Below, piece after piece: positions 34,939 to 45,932 of a stretch of 64,000 nt of DNA (position 1 is the first letter of the stretch; every line of letters begins with the position of its first letter). The translations under genes and the position numbers were made by a program. The DNA is from Sphingobacterium siyangense (lineage in GTDB: Bacteria > Bacteroidota > Bacteroidia > Sphingobacteriales > Sphingobacteriaceae), in the NCBI RefSeq assembly GCF_007830445.1, contig NZ_VLKR01000002.1, positions 248,001-312,000 on the forward strand. The letters are read 5' to 3'. The notes under the pieces were generated by a model. The model did not search any database and had not been told where the DNA came from. It saw only the letters and a list, made by a program, of their open reading frames with translations.

Positions 34939-37900
34939 AGTTTTCCCATATCGTATACGAAATTATAGTTTGGTTATTTTTGCTTTATTCGGCAGCAGTA
35001 TTCATTATCTATACTTGGATAGGGCTATACGCTTATGGAGCGGTGTTTCGTTACAAACATAATAATACGTTTACGGACTATAGTATTATTGCTACCAACC
35101 CCAACGCGCCTACATTCAGTCTGATTGCTCCAGCTTACAATGAGGGGATGACCATCGTTGAAAATGTACGTTCTTTATTGTCGCTATATTATCATAATCT
35201 GGAAATTATCATCGTCAATGATGGTAGTAAAGACGACTCAATTTTGAAATTGATCGCCTCTTATGAACTTGAACCCACGTCTTTTTTTGTTCAGGGAAAT
35301 ATTGAGACCAAGGATATAAGAGGGATCTATAAGAGCAAAAATCCGGCGTTTAAGAAGCTGATTGTTGTTGACAAGGAAAATGGCGGTAAGGCTGATGCGC
35401 TCAACGTCGGTGTTAATATTTCTTCTGGAGATTATATCGTCTGTATTGATGTAGACTGTATTTTGGAACAGGATGCTATTTTAAAATTAGCAAAGCCATT
35501 TTTGGAACAGACCGACAAACGCGTTATAGCCTGTGGCGGAGTTATACGTTTGGCCAATAACTGTAATGTCGTGAATGGTTCTGTCGTGGACGTTAATCTT
35601 CCAAAATCATGGTTGGGGCGTACGCAGGCTTTAGAGTACATCCGTGCTTTTATTTTAGGTCGAATGGCTTGGTCAAGGGCTTCGGGTTTAATTCTTATTT
35701 CCGGGGCATTTGGCGCTTTTGACCGGGAGATCGTATTGGCTTGTGGGGGGTATGACCGAAATACGGTGGGAGAAGACATGGAGCTTGTTGTTCGTATGCG
35801 CCGCTATATGGAGGAGCAAAAGCAAGCCTACGAGGTGGTTAACATTCCTGATCCATTGTGCTGGACCGAAGTACCCGAGTCAAAAGAAGTATTACGTAAA
35901 CAGCGTAATCGTTGGATGCGGGGTACTATGGAAACCTTATGGAAACATCGAAAACTCATGTTCAATCCGAAATATGGCCGTTTTGGTATGGTCAGTATGC
36001 CTTATTGGTTTTTCTTTGAGTTCCTGGGGCCTATTGTCGAATTTACGGGCTATATTGTTTTTATAATCTTTTTTATTCTGGGAATCATCAACTGGCCATT
36101 TTTCTTTGCGCTATTTGCATTGGTGATTGCTTCCGGAATTTTGTATTCGATCTATGCGATCTTGGTTGATCTTGTTAGTCATCAGGTTTATTCTAAGAAA
36201 CGAGATCTTTCCACCCTAATAACTACGGCGATACTAGAACCTTTATACTTTCACCCCATTGTTGTTAAAGCCGGGGTACAGGGGGTTGTTGATTACTTTC
36301 GAAAGCAGCATGGCTGGGGAGAAATGACACGACAAGGCTTTCAACAAAAAGATGCGAATGAGTCGGTTTGGAAATACCTCGGTCAGCGATTAAATCTTTC
36401 GTTACAGAGCTTAGGACCTGTTATGTTGGTTGTTTTTGCCTTGTATATGTTGTCCGTTGGTGTAGAATGGTGGTGGTACGGTCGTCGATTTGTTCAGCTT
36501 TCGGAGTCACATGCCGGGAAATACCTGTTTTTGGATAACGTCTTGTTCATCTTTCAAGCCTTGGCCTGTTTGGGAATCGGCTATTTATTGCTTCAGTTCA
36601 TAAGCAGTTTTTGGGCGAGACTTCTTATGGTTATATCGTTCTCGTTTATTGTCGTTATGCAATTCATCTTGTTTCTGTATTTTGGCGAATCCAGAAATTT
36701 GCTTGGAGCTGATATGTTCTATTACAGTTCGGAAGAGATGAAGCAAATTTTGGAGGCTAGCGGTATGTTGAGTTTTACCAATATTGCTTTACTTTTATTA
36801 TTGATCGTAATTTCTTGGGTTCCCCTTTGGATTGCCAATAAACAGACATTCAAAAAGCCCTATGCTAGTATTGCACTGTTATTTTTGGGGATTATATCGT
36901 TTTTCATCTCCTCGGCTTCGTTTTTGGGGGGTAGCGCTGAAAAAGATGAATTCGTAGCCAATGCAAGTCGGAGTAAATGGCGTTATTTTTTTGATTCTAA
37001 TTTATCCAATTACGTGGATGATCACCCCGGGATGTTCGCTATGTTCAATAAAGACGATGATGATGCAAAAGTGTTGGATACTAAATTTCCTTTTTTGAAA
37101 AAAGAGGATACGAAAGATTTCCTGGGGACATACATGCAAAAAACGGCGAAAGTACCTAATTTGGTCATTCTTGTTATCGAAGGTTTAGGACATGCCTATA
37201 GTGCTGAAAATGGCTATATTGGCAACTTTACACCTTTTATAGGTACATTGAAGCAACAGTCTTTGTATTGGGATAATAATATGAGTTCCTCGGGTCGGAC
37301 ATTTTCCGTTTTACCGACCATAACAGGTTCGTTGCCTTTTGCGACACATGGATTCCTGGAACAAGACACCTTGCCAGACAACTTCAATTTATTTAATATT
37401 CTGAAGAGTAATGGATTCAATACTGGATTTTTCTATGGTGGTCATTCTAATTTCGATTTCATGAAAAAGTTCATGGATTATAATAAAATAGATATGCTCA
37501 TGGACCAAGCGGCATTCGGACCTCCTTATAAAAAATTGCCCGAAAAGGGAGGGGAGAGCTGGGGATATGAAGATCAGGCTGTCTTTAGCAAACTTCTTGA
37601 AGTACAGAAAGTACAGGAACACCCTTATTTCCATGTGCTTTTGACGCTATCAACCCACAATCCGTTTTTGATTAATAATGCGGCTCATTATGAGCAATTG
37701 TTTGATCAACGTATAGCAACATTGAACCTTACACCGGAACAAAAAAAGTGGGCTTTGGAGAACCGTACCCAACTTGTTTCGGTACTGAATTTGGATGATG
37801 CGATGGAGCAGTTCTTTAAAGAATATAAAAAGAGACTAGATTTTGCGAATACTATTTTTGTCATAACTGGAGACCACGCGATGCCTGAGATACCATTGCA

Positions 37901-38354
37901 AAGCAAAATCGATCGTTTTCATGTTCCCTTGTTGATTTATTCACCACTTTTAAAAGGGCCAAAGACTTTTCATAATTTTGTTAGCCATTTTGATGTCGCG
38001 CCTACTATATTGGCCTACTATCGTGAAAATTTTGGGCTTAAAACTCCTAGCCAAGTTACATGGATCGGTGAAGGGCTCGATAAGGGGGCTTCGACACAGG
38101 GAGATGGTATAGCCATGATGCAGAGTAAAAATCAATTGATTGATTTTGTGAAAGGCAGTTACCATCTTTCCGATGGACAACTGTATAAACTGGATGGTGT
38201 GCTCAATGAAGATGCCGCTGCTGATAATGCGAAAGAAGAATTGTCCAAGCGCTTTGAATTATTTAAGCGCAAGAACAAACTTTTTTATACGCAAAAGCGA
38301 CTTCTTCCGGATAGTGTTTATACAAATTACTTTAATCGAACAGAGAAGAACTAG
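34932..38354 (+). CDS. Glycosyltransferase 2 fused to an LtaS-like phosphotransferase domain
   Basis: 1140 residues. An N-terminal membrane helix is followed by a processive-type GT2 domain (about 50-350): NEGMTIVENV, the DxD motif D173-V-D175, GEDMEL, and QRNRW at 324-328, as in PgaC/BcsA/hyaluronan synthases. Several membrane helices follow (about 360-450 and 480-690). The last 400 residues belong to the alkaline-phosphatase/sulfatase superfamily: metal E750 in VIEG, the nucleophile candidate T790 in SSSGRTFSVLP, FYGGHSNFDFM, and D981-H982 in ITGDHAMPE, the pattern of LtaS/OpgB phosphoglycerol transferases. One protein could therefore make a glycan and decorate it. Fourth gene of the kinase operon. 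Confidence 0.88.
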   Translation: MLEFSHIVYEIIVWLFLLYSAAVFIIYTWIGLYAYGAVFRYKHNNTFTDYSIIATNPNAPTFSLIAPAYNEGMTIVENVRSLLSLYYHNLEIIIVNDGSKDDSILKLIASYELEPTSFFVQGNIETKDIRGIYKSKNPAFKKLIVVDKENGGKADALNVGVNISSGDYIVCIDVDCILEQDAILKLAKPFLEQTDKRVIACGGVIRLANNCNVVNGSVVDVNLPKSWLGRTQALEYIRAFILGRMAWSRASGLILISGAFGAFDREIVLACGGYDRNTVGEDMELVVRMRRYMEEQKQAYEVVNIPDPLCWTEVPESKEVLRKQRNRWMRGTMETLWKHRKLMFNPKYGRFGMVSMPYWFFFEFLGPIVEFTGYIVFIIFFILGIINWPFFFALFALVIASGILYSIYAILVDLVSHQVYSKKRDLSTLITTAILEPLYFHPIVVKAGVQGVVDYFRKQHGWGEMTRQGFQQKDANESVWKYLGQRLNLSLQSLGPVMLVVFALYMLSVGVEWWWYGRRFVQLSESHAGKYLFLDNVLFIFQALACLGIGYLLLQFISSFWARLLMVISFSFIVVMQFILFLYFGESRNLLGADMFYYSSEEMKQILEASGMLSFTNIALLLLLIVISWVPLWIANKQTFKKPYASIALLFLGIISFFISSASFLGGSAEKDEFVANASRSKWRYFFDSNLSNYVDDHPGMFAMFNKDDDDAKVLDTKFPFLKKEDTKDFLGTYMQKTAKVPNLVILVIEGLGHAYSAENGYIGNFTPFIGTLKQQSLYWDNNMSSSGRTFSVLPTITGSLPFATHGFLEQDTLPDNFNLFNILKSNGFNTGFFYGGHSNFDFMKKFMDYNKIDMLMDQAAFGPPYKKLPEKGGESWGYEDQAVFSKLLEVQKVQEHPYFHVLLTLSTHNPFLINNAAHYEQLFDQRIATLNLTPEQKKWALENRTQLVSVLNLDDAMEQFFKEYKKRLDFANTIFVITGDHAMPEIPLQSKIDRFHVPLLIYSPLLKGPKTFHNFVSHFDVAPTILAYYRENFGLKTPSQVTWIGEGLDKGASTQGDGIAMMQSKNQLIDFVKGSYHLSDGQLYKLDGVLNEDAAADNAKEELSKRFELFKRKNKLFYTQKRLLPDSVYTNYFNRTEKN

Positions 38355-39592
38355 AATTTTCGAATATAACCAAGGATGATGTCCAATTGATTTCCTCGCT
38401 CTTTCGGCCTGAATTCTTGGTTATAATAGGTGCCCGAAATTGAAAATAAGTTACTTTGCTTAACGGAGAAATTATACTCGGCACCTACTTTGAATGTTTT
38501 TAATTTATAGGAAGCGTTGTCCAATAGATTATTTCGGTTTTCCTCGGGGCTCAGACCCGTTCCGGCACTAAATCCGAAGTAATCATTTGCTCCTTTTGTA
38601 TAATAGCGGACTGTTCCGGTATAGGATTGGGAAATATTCTTTTCGCCCGGTGTAAGGTAAGTCCTCAGATTGAACCAAAAGTTTTGGTAATATTTTCCGA
38701 CTGAAGCCGTGTACATCCAGATGTTGTCACTAAAATAAAGCTGACGATATCCGATTTCCCCCTCAAAGCTGTTCGGAAGATTGGCATAGAGAGACACACC
38801 AGTTCTATATTTCGCAAAAATCCCCACATTATTGGAATATCCAGCACCGACATATAAGTAAAATATCTTTGAAATACGTGGGTAAGCCTCCATCTCAAAT
38901 TGGACGCCATTTTCTGCAAATTTATTCGCATAGTTCGTTCTGAAAATAACTGATCCTATTGGTGTTGCCCGTTTATAACTTAATCCAACAATGTGCCAAT
39001 TATGATCAAACTGTTTGTCAAAATAGACGAAATTATACGTCAGACCGATTGCATTTTTAGCCGTATATTCTTCAATATTTTTTGCCAGCGCTCTTGCTTC
39101 CGTATTTTTGGGATTAATTGCCAATAAATTATTAATTGCCTTTTCGGCTGCCTCATAATGATCATTGCCATAACTTATTTTACCTTTTAAAAGAAGTAAA
39201 TCCTGAGACCGCGGATGTATGCTAAGCCCTTTGTCTATAATTGCAATCGCTCTGTCGGTCTGATCATTCCAATATTCCAATGAGGCGTAGGCTAAAAAGA
39301 AATCTTCATCACTTGTATTCTTTTTATCCAGTTCTGTAAAAATGGTTCGTGCCGAATCAATTTTATCCGACCAGGTATAAAGACGTCCGAGAAAAATGCT
39401 AATATCCGTGTAATCTGGTGCTTGAAGTAGGGCCTGTTTAGATAATTGAATGGCTTGCGGATAATCTTTTGAATCAAAAGCTACTTTTCGCGCTTTTACA
39501 AATAGATCATCAGCGGTGAGTTTCGTCTCTTGCGCGACAGAAAATAAGGGTAATAAAGAGAGGGAGAGTAATGGATAAATTACTTTTTTCAT
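38351..39592 (-). CDS. YaiO-family TPR and outer-membrane beta-barrel protein
   Basis: 413 residues from ATG 39592; an ATG seven codons earlier (39613) would put extra residues ahead of the signal peptide (KKVIYPLLSLSLLPLFSVAQ). Residues about 25-170 are TPR repeats (DYPQAIQLSKQALLQAPDY, NPKNTEARALAKNIEEY). The rest is a beta-barrel with alternating aromatic strands, ending in IILGYIRKF with a C-terminal Phe, as required for BAM-dependent insertion. In E. coli, yaiO lies beside the GT2 gene yaiP. Here it is convergent with a GT2 fusion gene, and the two stop codons overlap in CTAG. It is probably the outer-membrane partner in glycan export. Confidence 0.85.
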   Translation of the reverse strand: MKKVIYPLLSLSLLPLFSVAQETKLTADDLFVKARKVAFDSKDYPQAIQLSKQALLQAPDYTDISIFLGRLYTWSDKIDSARTIFTELDKKNTSDEDFFLAYASLEYWNDQTDRAIAIIDKGLSIHPRSQDLLLLKGKISYGNDHYEAAEKAINNLLAINPKNTEARALAKNIEEYTAKNAIGLTYNFVYFDKQFDHNWHIVGLSYKRATPIGSVIFRTNYANKFAENGVQFEMEAYPRISKIFYLYVGAGYSNNVGIFAKYRTGVSLYANLPNSFEGEIGYRQLYFSDNIWMYTASVGKYYQNFWFNLRTYLTPGEKNISQSYTGTVRYYTKGANDYFGFSAGTGLSPEENRNNLLDNASYKLKTFKVGAEYNFSVKQSNLFSISGTYYNQEFRPKERGNQLDIILGYIRKF

Positions 39593-39698
39593 TCCAGATC
39601 GTAAATTTGACATTTAAGCTTGCTAATATATAAACTAAAATTAGGAAATTTTGTTTGTCGCTAGTTGTTTTAAAATAAATTTTTGAACTCTTTTAAAG

Positions 39699-39746
39699 CA
39701 TTCTAACGATCATTTCGGAATGCATTCCGAAATGATCGTTAGAATG
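39699..39746. repeat. Perfect 48-bp palindrome at the 3' end of the thi operon
   Basis: CATTCTAACGATCATTTCGG (39699 on) is mirrored exactly by CCGAAATGATCGTTAGAATG (to 39746), and the centre GAATGCATTC is itself palindromic, so both 24-nt halves match without a mismatch. It covers the last three codons of thiF, including the stop (39739-39741), and extends 40 bp beyond it. RNA would form a hairpin that could stop or stabilise the thi transcript. Confidence 0.9.
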
Positions 39747-40449
39747 AAAGTTTTGAAAAACGCCAATGGAATGTGTCAACAACCGTTAACTGGTTGCTAT
39801 CTACGGGTAATCCGGTTACTATTTTAAGTACCTGCATCGCCATCATGCTGCCGATAATACCGGGCAAGGGGCCCAGCACCCCATTTTTATCGCAATTTGG
39901 AACCTGCTCCGGATCGGGGGGCGTTGGAAAGATATCTAATAGGTTTTTACTACCCTGATAGTTAAAGACAGCCAGCTGCCCTTCAAAACCATAGATGCTA
40001 CCGTATACCAAAGGTTTATCGAGTTGTAGGCACGTATGATTAAGCAGGTAGCGTGTCGTAAAGTTATCACAGCAATCGACAATGATATGATAGGGAGCGA
40101 GCATTGCTAGCGCGTTGTCAGCATCTATTTTTACCTGAAAGGGTTCAAAATCAATTGTGCTATTGTGCTGTCGTATATAGGCTGCGGCACTTTCTGTTTT
40201 TGCTTGGTTTATATTATCTTCGGAATGAATGATCTGTCTATTTAGATTGTGGATTTCAACCTGGTCAAAATCAATCAGGCCAAGTTTGCCTATACCGGCC
40301 GCGGCTAAATATTGAACGACAGGACTCCCGAGTCCGCCTGCACCAACGACCAATACCTTGGCATCCATAATCTTCCGTTGTCCGGCAACGCCAATCTCTT
40401 CGATAAAAATCTGTCTGCTATAGCGATCAAAAATGTTATCTTTTTTCAT
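39739..40449 (-). CDS. thiF: Sulfur-carrier adenylyltransferase ThiF (MoeB/HesA family)
   Basis: 236 residues from ATG 40449, 4 nt after the thiH stop; an earlier in-frame ATG (40464) would overlap thiH. It is an E1-like enzyme that adenylates the C terminus of ThiS. The nucleotide loop is VLVVGAGGLGSPVVQYLAAAG, and DFDQVEIHNLNRQI and DCCDNFTTRYLLN are standard. The family's zinc-binding CxxC pairs are absent, and the candidate catalytic Cys lies in VPNCDKNGVLGP. The place as last gene of a thiamin operon favours ThiF over MoeB. The coding end overlaps the 48-bp palindrome. Confidence 0.88.
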   Translation of the reverse strand: MKKDNIFDRYSRQIFIEEIGVAGQRKIMDAKVLVVGAGGLGSPVVQYLAAAGIGKLGLIDFDQVEIHNLNRQIIHSEDNINQAKTESAAAYIRQHNSTIDFEPFQVKIDADNALAMLAPYHIIVDCCDNFTTRYLLNHTCLQLDKPLVYGSIYGFEGQLAVFNYQGSKNLLDIFPTPPDPEQVPNCDKNGVLGPLPGIIGSMMAMQVLKIVTGLPVDSNQLTVVDTFHWRFSKLSF

Positions 40450-40453
40450 GTAT

Positions 40454-41596
40454 TTAACGTACAATACCCGCGTAATTGCTTTCCCAGTCTTTCATCACTG
40501 GAGAATAGCCCATTTTTCGGATTTGATTTTTTATTGTTTCCATATCTCTTTCATCACTTACTTCAAATTGTTCCAAAGCTTGGGGATCGACAACATAGCC
40601 TCCCGGATTGGTTTTTGAAGCGGCACTCATTGTGGTTACGCCAATAGGTATGATATGATCTCTGAAGGTTTCGTTCTCTCGGGTAGAAATAGAGATTTCC
40701 AAATTTTCATTCCACAGACGATATGCGCAGATCAACTGCAGCAGATCACGATCTGCCAAATGAAAATTTGGCTCAACAGAACCCGCGGCTGGTCGTAAGC
40801 GCGGAAAGGAAATGGAATAGCGTGTCTGCCAATATTGTTTTTGCAAGTAGGAAATGTGTGCCGCGGTGAAAAAGCTGTCCACCCGCCAGTCCTCTAGCCC
40901 AAGTAATACCCCCAGTCCGATTTTATGGATTCCGGCCCGGCCTATACGGTCAGGCGTATCCAAACGATAGTCAAAATTGGACTTCTTTCCTTTCGGATGA
41001 TATTGTTTGTAAACTTCCCGATGGTAGGTTTCCTGATAGACCAAAATTGCATAAACCCCTGCGGCCTGTAGTAGTCGGTACTCGGATTCTTCCAGCGGCT
41101 GTACCTCAATGGATATCTGTGAAAAATGAGGTTTTAAAAGCCGAATAGCGTTTAGGAAATAATTGATCTCGACCGTTTTGTTGGCTTCTCCGCTAACGAG
41201 TAAAATGTGGTTGATTCCCATGGTTTTGAGTGCCATTGCCTCCAGTAATAGTTCTGTGTTGTTAAGTGTTTTGCGTTTAATTTTATTGTCCATGCTAAAA
41301 CCGCAATATGTACAGATATTTTGGCACTCATTACTCAGGTAAAGAGGGGCATAGAGCTGTATGGTTTTACCGAAGCGACGTTGCGTGATTTGTTGTGTTT
41401 TTTGTGCCATTTGTTCTAGATACGGTGCTGCAGCCGGTGAGATGAGTGCCCTAAAGTCAGCGAGTGTTAAATGGTCTTTTTCTAACGCATGTTGTACATC
41501 CTGATTGGTAGCGTCATAAATCTGCGTGTGGACGTCATTCCAGGAGTATTCATCGAGAATCGTTTTGAAATCTGTCATAAGAGAATCATCAATCAA
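40454..41596 (-). CDS. thiH: 2-iminoacetate synthase ThiH
   Basis: 380 residues, a radical SAM enzyme that cleaves tyrosine to make dehydroglycine for thiazole synthesis. The cluster motif CxxxCxxC is C91, C95, C98 in [12 protein letters not shown]. Following are [15 protein letters not shown], the [15 protein letters not shown] strand and the C-terminal SASTREN-like region ([13 protein letters not shown]). It overlaps thiG by 8 bp. Its presence, and not that of thiO, predicts the anaerobic-compatible tyrosine route. Confidence 0.95.
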   Translation of the reverse strand: MIDDSLMTDFKTILDEYSWNDVHTQIYDATNQDVQHALEKDHLTLADFRALISPAAAPYLEQMAQKTQQITQRRFGKTIQLYAPLYLSNECQNICTYCGFSMDNKIKRKTLNNTELLLEAMALKTMGINHILLVSGEANKTVEINYFLNAIRLLKPHFSQISIEVQPLEESEYRLLQAAGVYAILVYQETYHREVYKQYHPKGKKSNFDYRLDTPDRIGRAGIHKIGLGVLLGLEDWRVDSFFTAAHISYLQKQYWQTRYSISFPRLRPAAGSVEPNFHLADRDLLQLICAYRLWNENLEISISTRENETFRDHIIPIGVTTMSAASKTNPGGYVVDPQALEQFEVSDERDMETIKNQIRKMGYSPVMKDWESNYAGIVR

Positions 41597-42359
41597 ATAA
41601 AAATGAAGTTAAGGGACTCGAACCGATTGCTTTTGATCCGATCTTTCCTAAACCGGCCTCATAAGCCTTTCGTCCCGCAATAACAGCCTCTTTGAATGCT
41701 TCGGCCATACGTATCGGATTATTGGAGACCGCAATTGCCGTATTGACCAAGACTGCATCGGCTCCGATTTCCATGGCTTTGGCGGCATCGGATGGAGCTC
41801 CGATCCCAGCATCTACAACCACAGGGACATTACTCTCCTCAATAATAATTTCGAGAAAGTCTAGTGTGCGAAGCCCTTTATTACTACCAATAGGAGCACC
41901 TAAAGGCATAACAACTGCAGTACCTGCATTTTCCAATCTTTTACAAAGTACTGGATCTGCGTGAATATAGGGCATGACAATGAAACCCAGTTTGGCCAGC
42001 GATTCAGTTGCACGCAGGGTTTCAATAGGATCGGGCAGTAAATAACGAGGGTCGGGATGAATTTCCAGCTTTACCCAGTTGGTTTCCAGTGCCTCCCGTG
42101 CAAGTTGGGCTGCGAGCACAGCTTCTTCAGCAGTTCGTGCTCCCGAAGTATTGGGAAGCAAATCGATTGCCGCCAGGTCGAGTGCACTGATGAGACTGTC
42201 GTCTGAGCTGGTCTGGTCGATTCGTTTGAGGGCAACGGTGACCAATTGGGAGGCCGAAGCCACAATGGCATCGCTCATTTCTGTGAGATTACCGAATTTG
42301 CCCGTACCCAGAAATAATCTGGATTCAAATACGCGATCGGCTATATGTAGGTTGTTCAT
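41589..42359 (-). CDS. thiG: Thiazole synthase ThiG
   Basis: 256 residues, full length. It joins DXP, dehydroglycine and ThiS-thiocarboxylate into the thiazole ring. The Schiff-base lysine is K97 in [17 protein letters not shown]. Further family blocks are [28 protein letters not shown] and [21 protein letters not shown]. It overlaps thiE by 4 bp and thiH by 8 bp, which indicates translational coupling. Confidence 0.96.
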   Translation of the reverse strand: MNNLHIADRVFESRLFLGTGKFGNLTEMSDAIVASASQLVTVALKRIDQTSSDDSLISALDLAAIDLLPNTSGARTAEEAVLAAQLAREALETNWVKLEIHPDPRYLLPDPIETLRATESLAKLGFIVMPYIHADPVLCKRLENAGTAVVMPLGAPIGSNKGLRTLDFLEIIIEESNVPVVVDAGIGAPSDAAKAMEIGADAVLVNTAIAVSNNPIRMAEAFKEAVIAGRKAYEAGLGKIGSKAIGSSPLTSFLFD

Positions 42360-42933
42360 AATAAAATTTTATTGATGGATGAAACAATGTTTGGAGTCTT
42401 GGTTACGATTCCGGAGAGTGCTACACCGTAAACTCCAATTTCTAATAGCTGTTGGATATCTTCAAGTTGGCTTATACCGCCAATTGCGAATATTGGAATA
42501 GGGGGCAAGTCTTCTAGGTGGACTTGTCGGATGATGTTTTCATATCCTGCAATCCCCAATAGGGGACTTAGTTTTTGTTTTGTTGTGGTATAGTTGAATG
42601 GTCCGAGTCCAATATAGTCACAATGTTCACTTATTCTTTGTTTTACATCCGCAAAGCTATTGGCAGTACCGCCGATTATTTTTCCTGCCCCCAATATGTT
42701 CCGGGCAGCTGTGACGCTGCAGTCATCCAGTCCCAAGTGCACTCCATCAGCATCTACAGCCGCTGCAAGCAAAGGATGGTCATTGATAATACAGCTGGCA
42801 CCAAATTCGGAACAGGTTTGCTTGATCTGTTCTGCAAGCAGGTAGCGGCTCTTTTCATCGGCGTCCTTCCATCTGATCTGTATCCATTTGGCCCCCGCAT
42901 CCAGCGCTTTCAGTATGTTATTTTTTTGTTCAG

Positions 42934-45616
<2,683 letters not shown>

Positions 45617-45655
45617 TCCTTAATTTTTTTTGGTAAAACTTTAGGAATGGCTACA

Positions 45656-45767
45656 CAAAGGCGCAGCAATGCACCTTGTAGACAGCTCACTTTTCCCTAC
45701 GCCAGTATGATCCGGATCAGGTTCTAAGGGTAAAATCTCAGCCTGCACGAGCAGACACCCCTAAAGT
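45656..45767 (-). promoter_or_regulatory. TPP riboswitch (THI element) with downstream hairpin
   Basis: Read on the minus strand, the aptamer runs from 45767 to 45689. P1 is ACTTT/AAAGT, followed by AGGGGTG, the core GCTGAGATTTTACCC, then TAGAACCTGATCCGGAT and TACTGGCGTAGGGAAAAGT. CTGAGA and ACCTGAT-GGAT-GCGTAGGGAA are the conserved TPP-binding blocks. A hairpin AAGGTGC/GCGCCTT follows at 45680-45656 without a T-run, so control is more likely at translation of thiS than at termination. It governs the whole seven-gene operon. Confidence 0.96.
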
Positions 45768-45772
45768 TGCGA

Positions 45773-45804
45773 CTAAGATAAGGTTATTTTTATGAAAGTT
45801 GCAA
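45773..45804 (-). promoter_or_regulatory. Promoter of the thi operon
   Basis: On the minus strand: TTG (45804-45802), 21-bp spacer, TATCTTAG (45780-45773), close to TAnnTTTG. The predicted start, about 45768, coincides with the 5' end of the riboswitch P1 stem. Confidence 0.6.
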
Positions 45805-45932
45805 GAATTTTATTTTGCAGACTTGGGTTTATTGCACAGGACAGTGCAGGTCAATATGTGGGAAATAATTGATATATTAGTTTTTTGAATCAGCTAAAAC
45901 AATTTAATAACCACCAAGAATAGTATCTTTCA

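Noticed and set aside
45924..45931. TATCTTTC immediately before the rhamnosidase ATG as a -7 element
   Set aside because: Transcription would start inside the coding region and remove the start codon. The match is likely chance.
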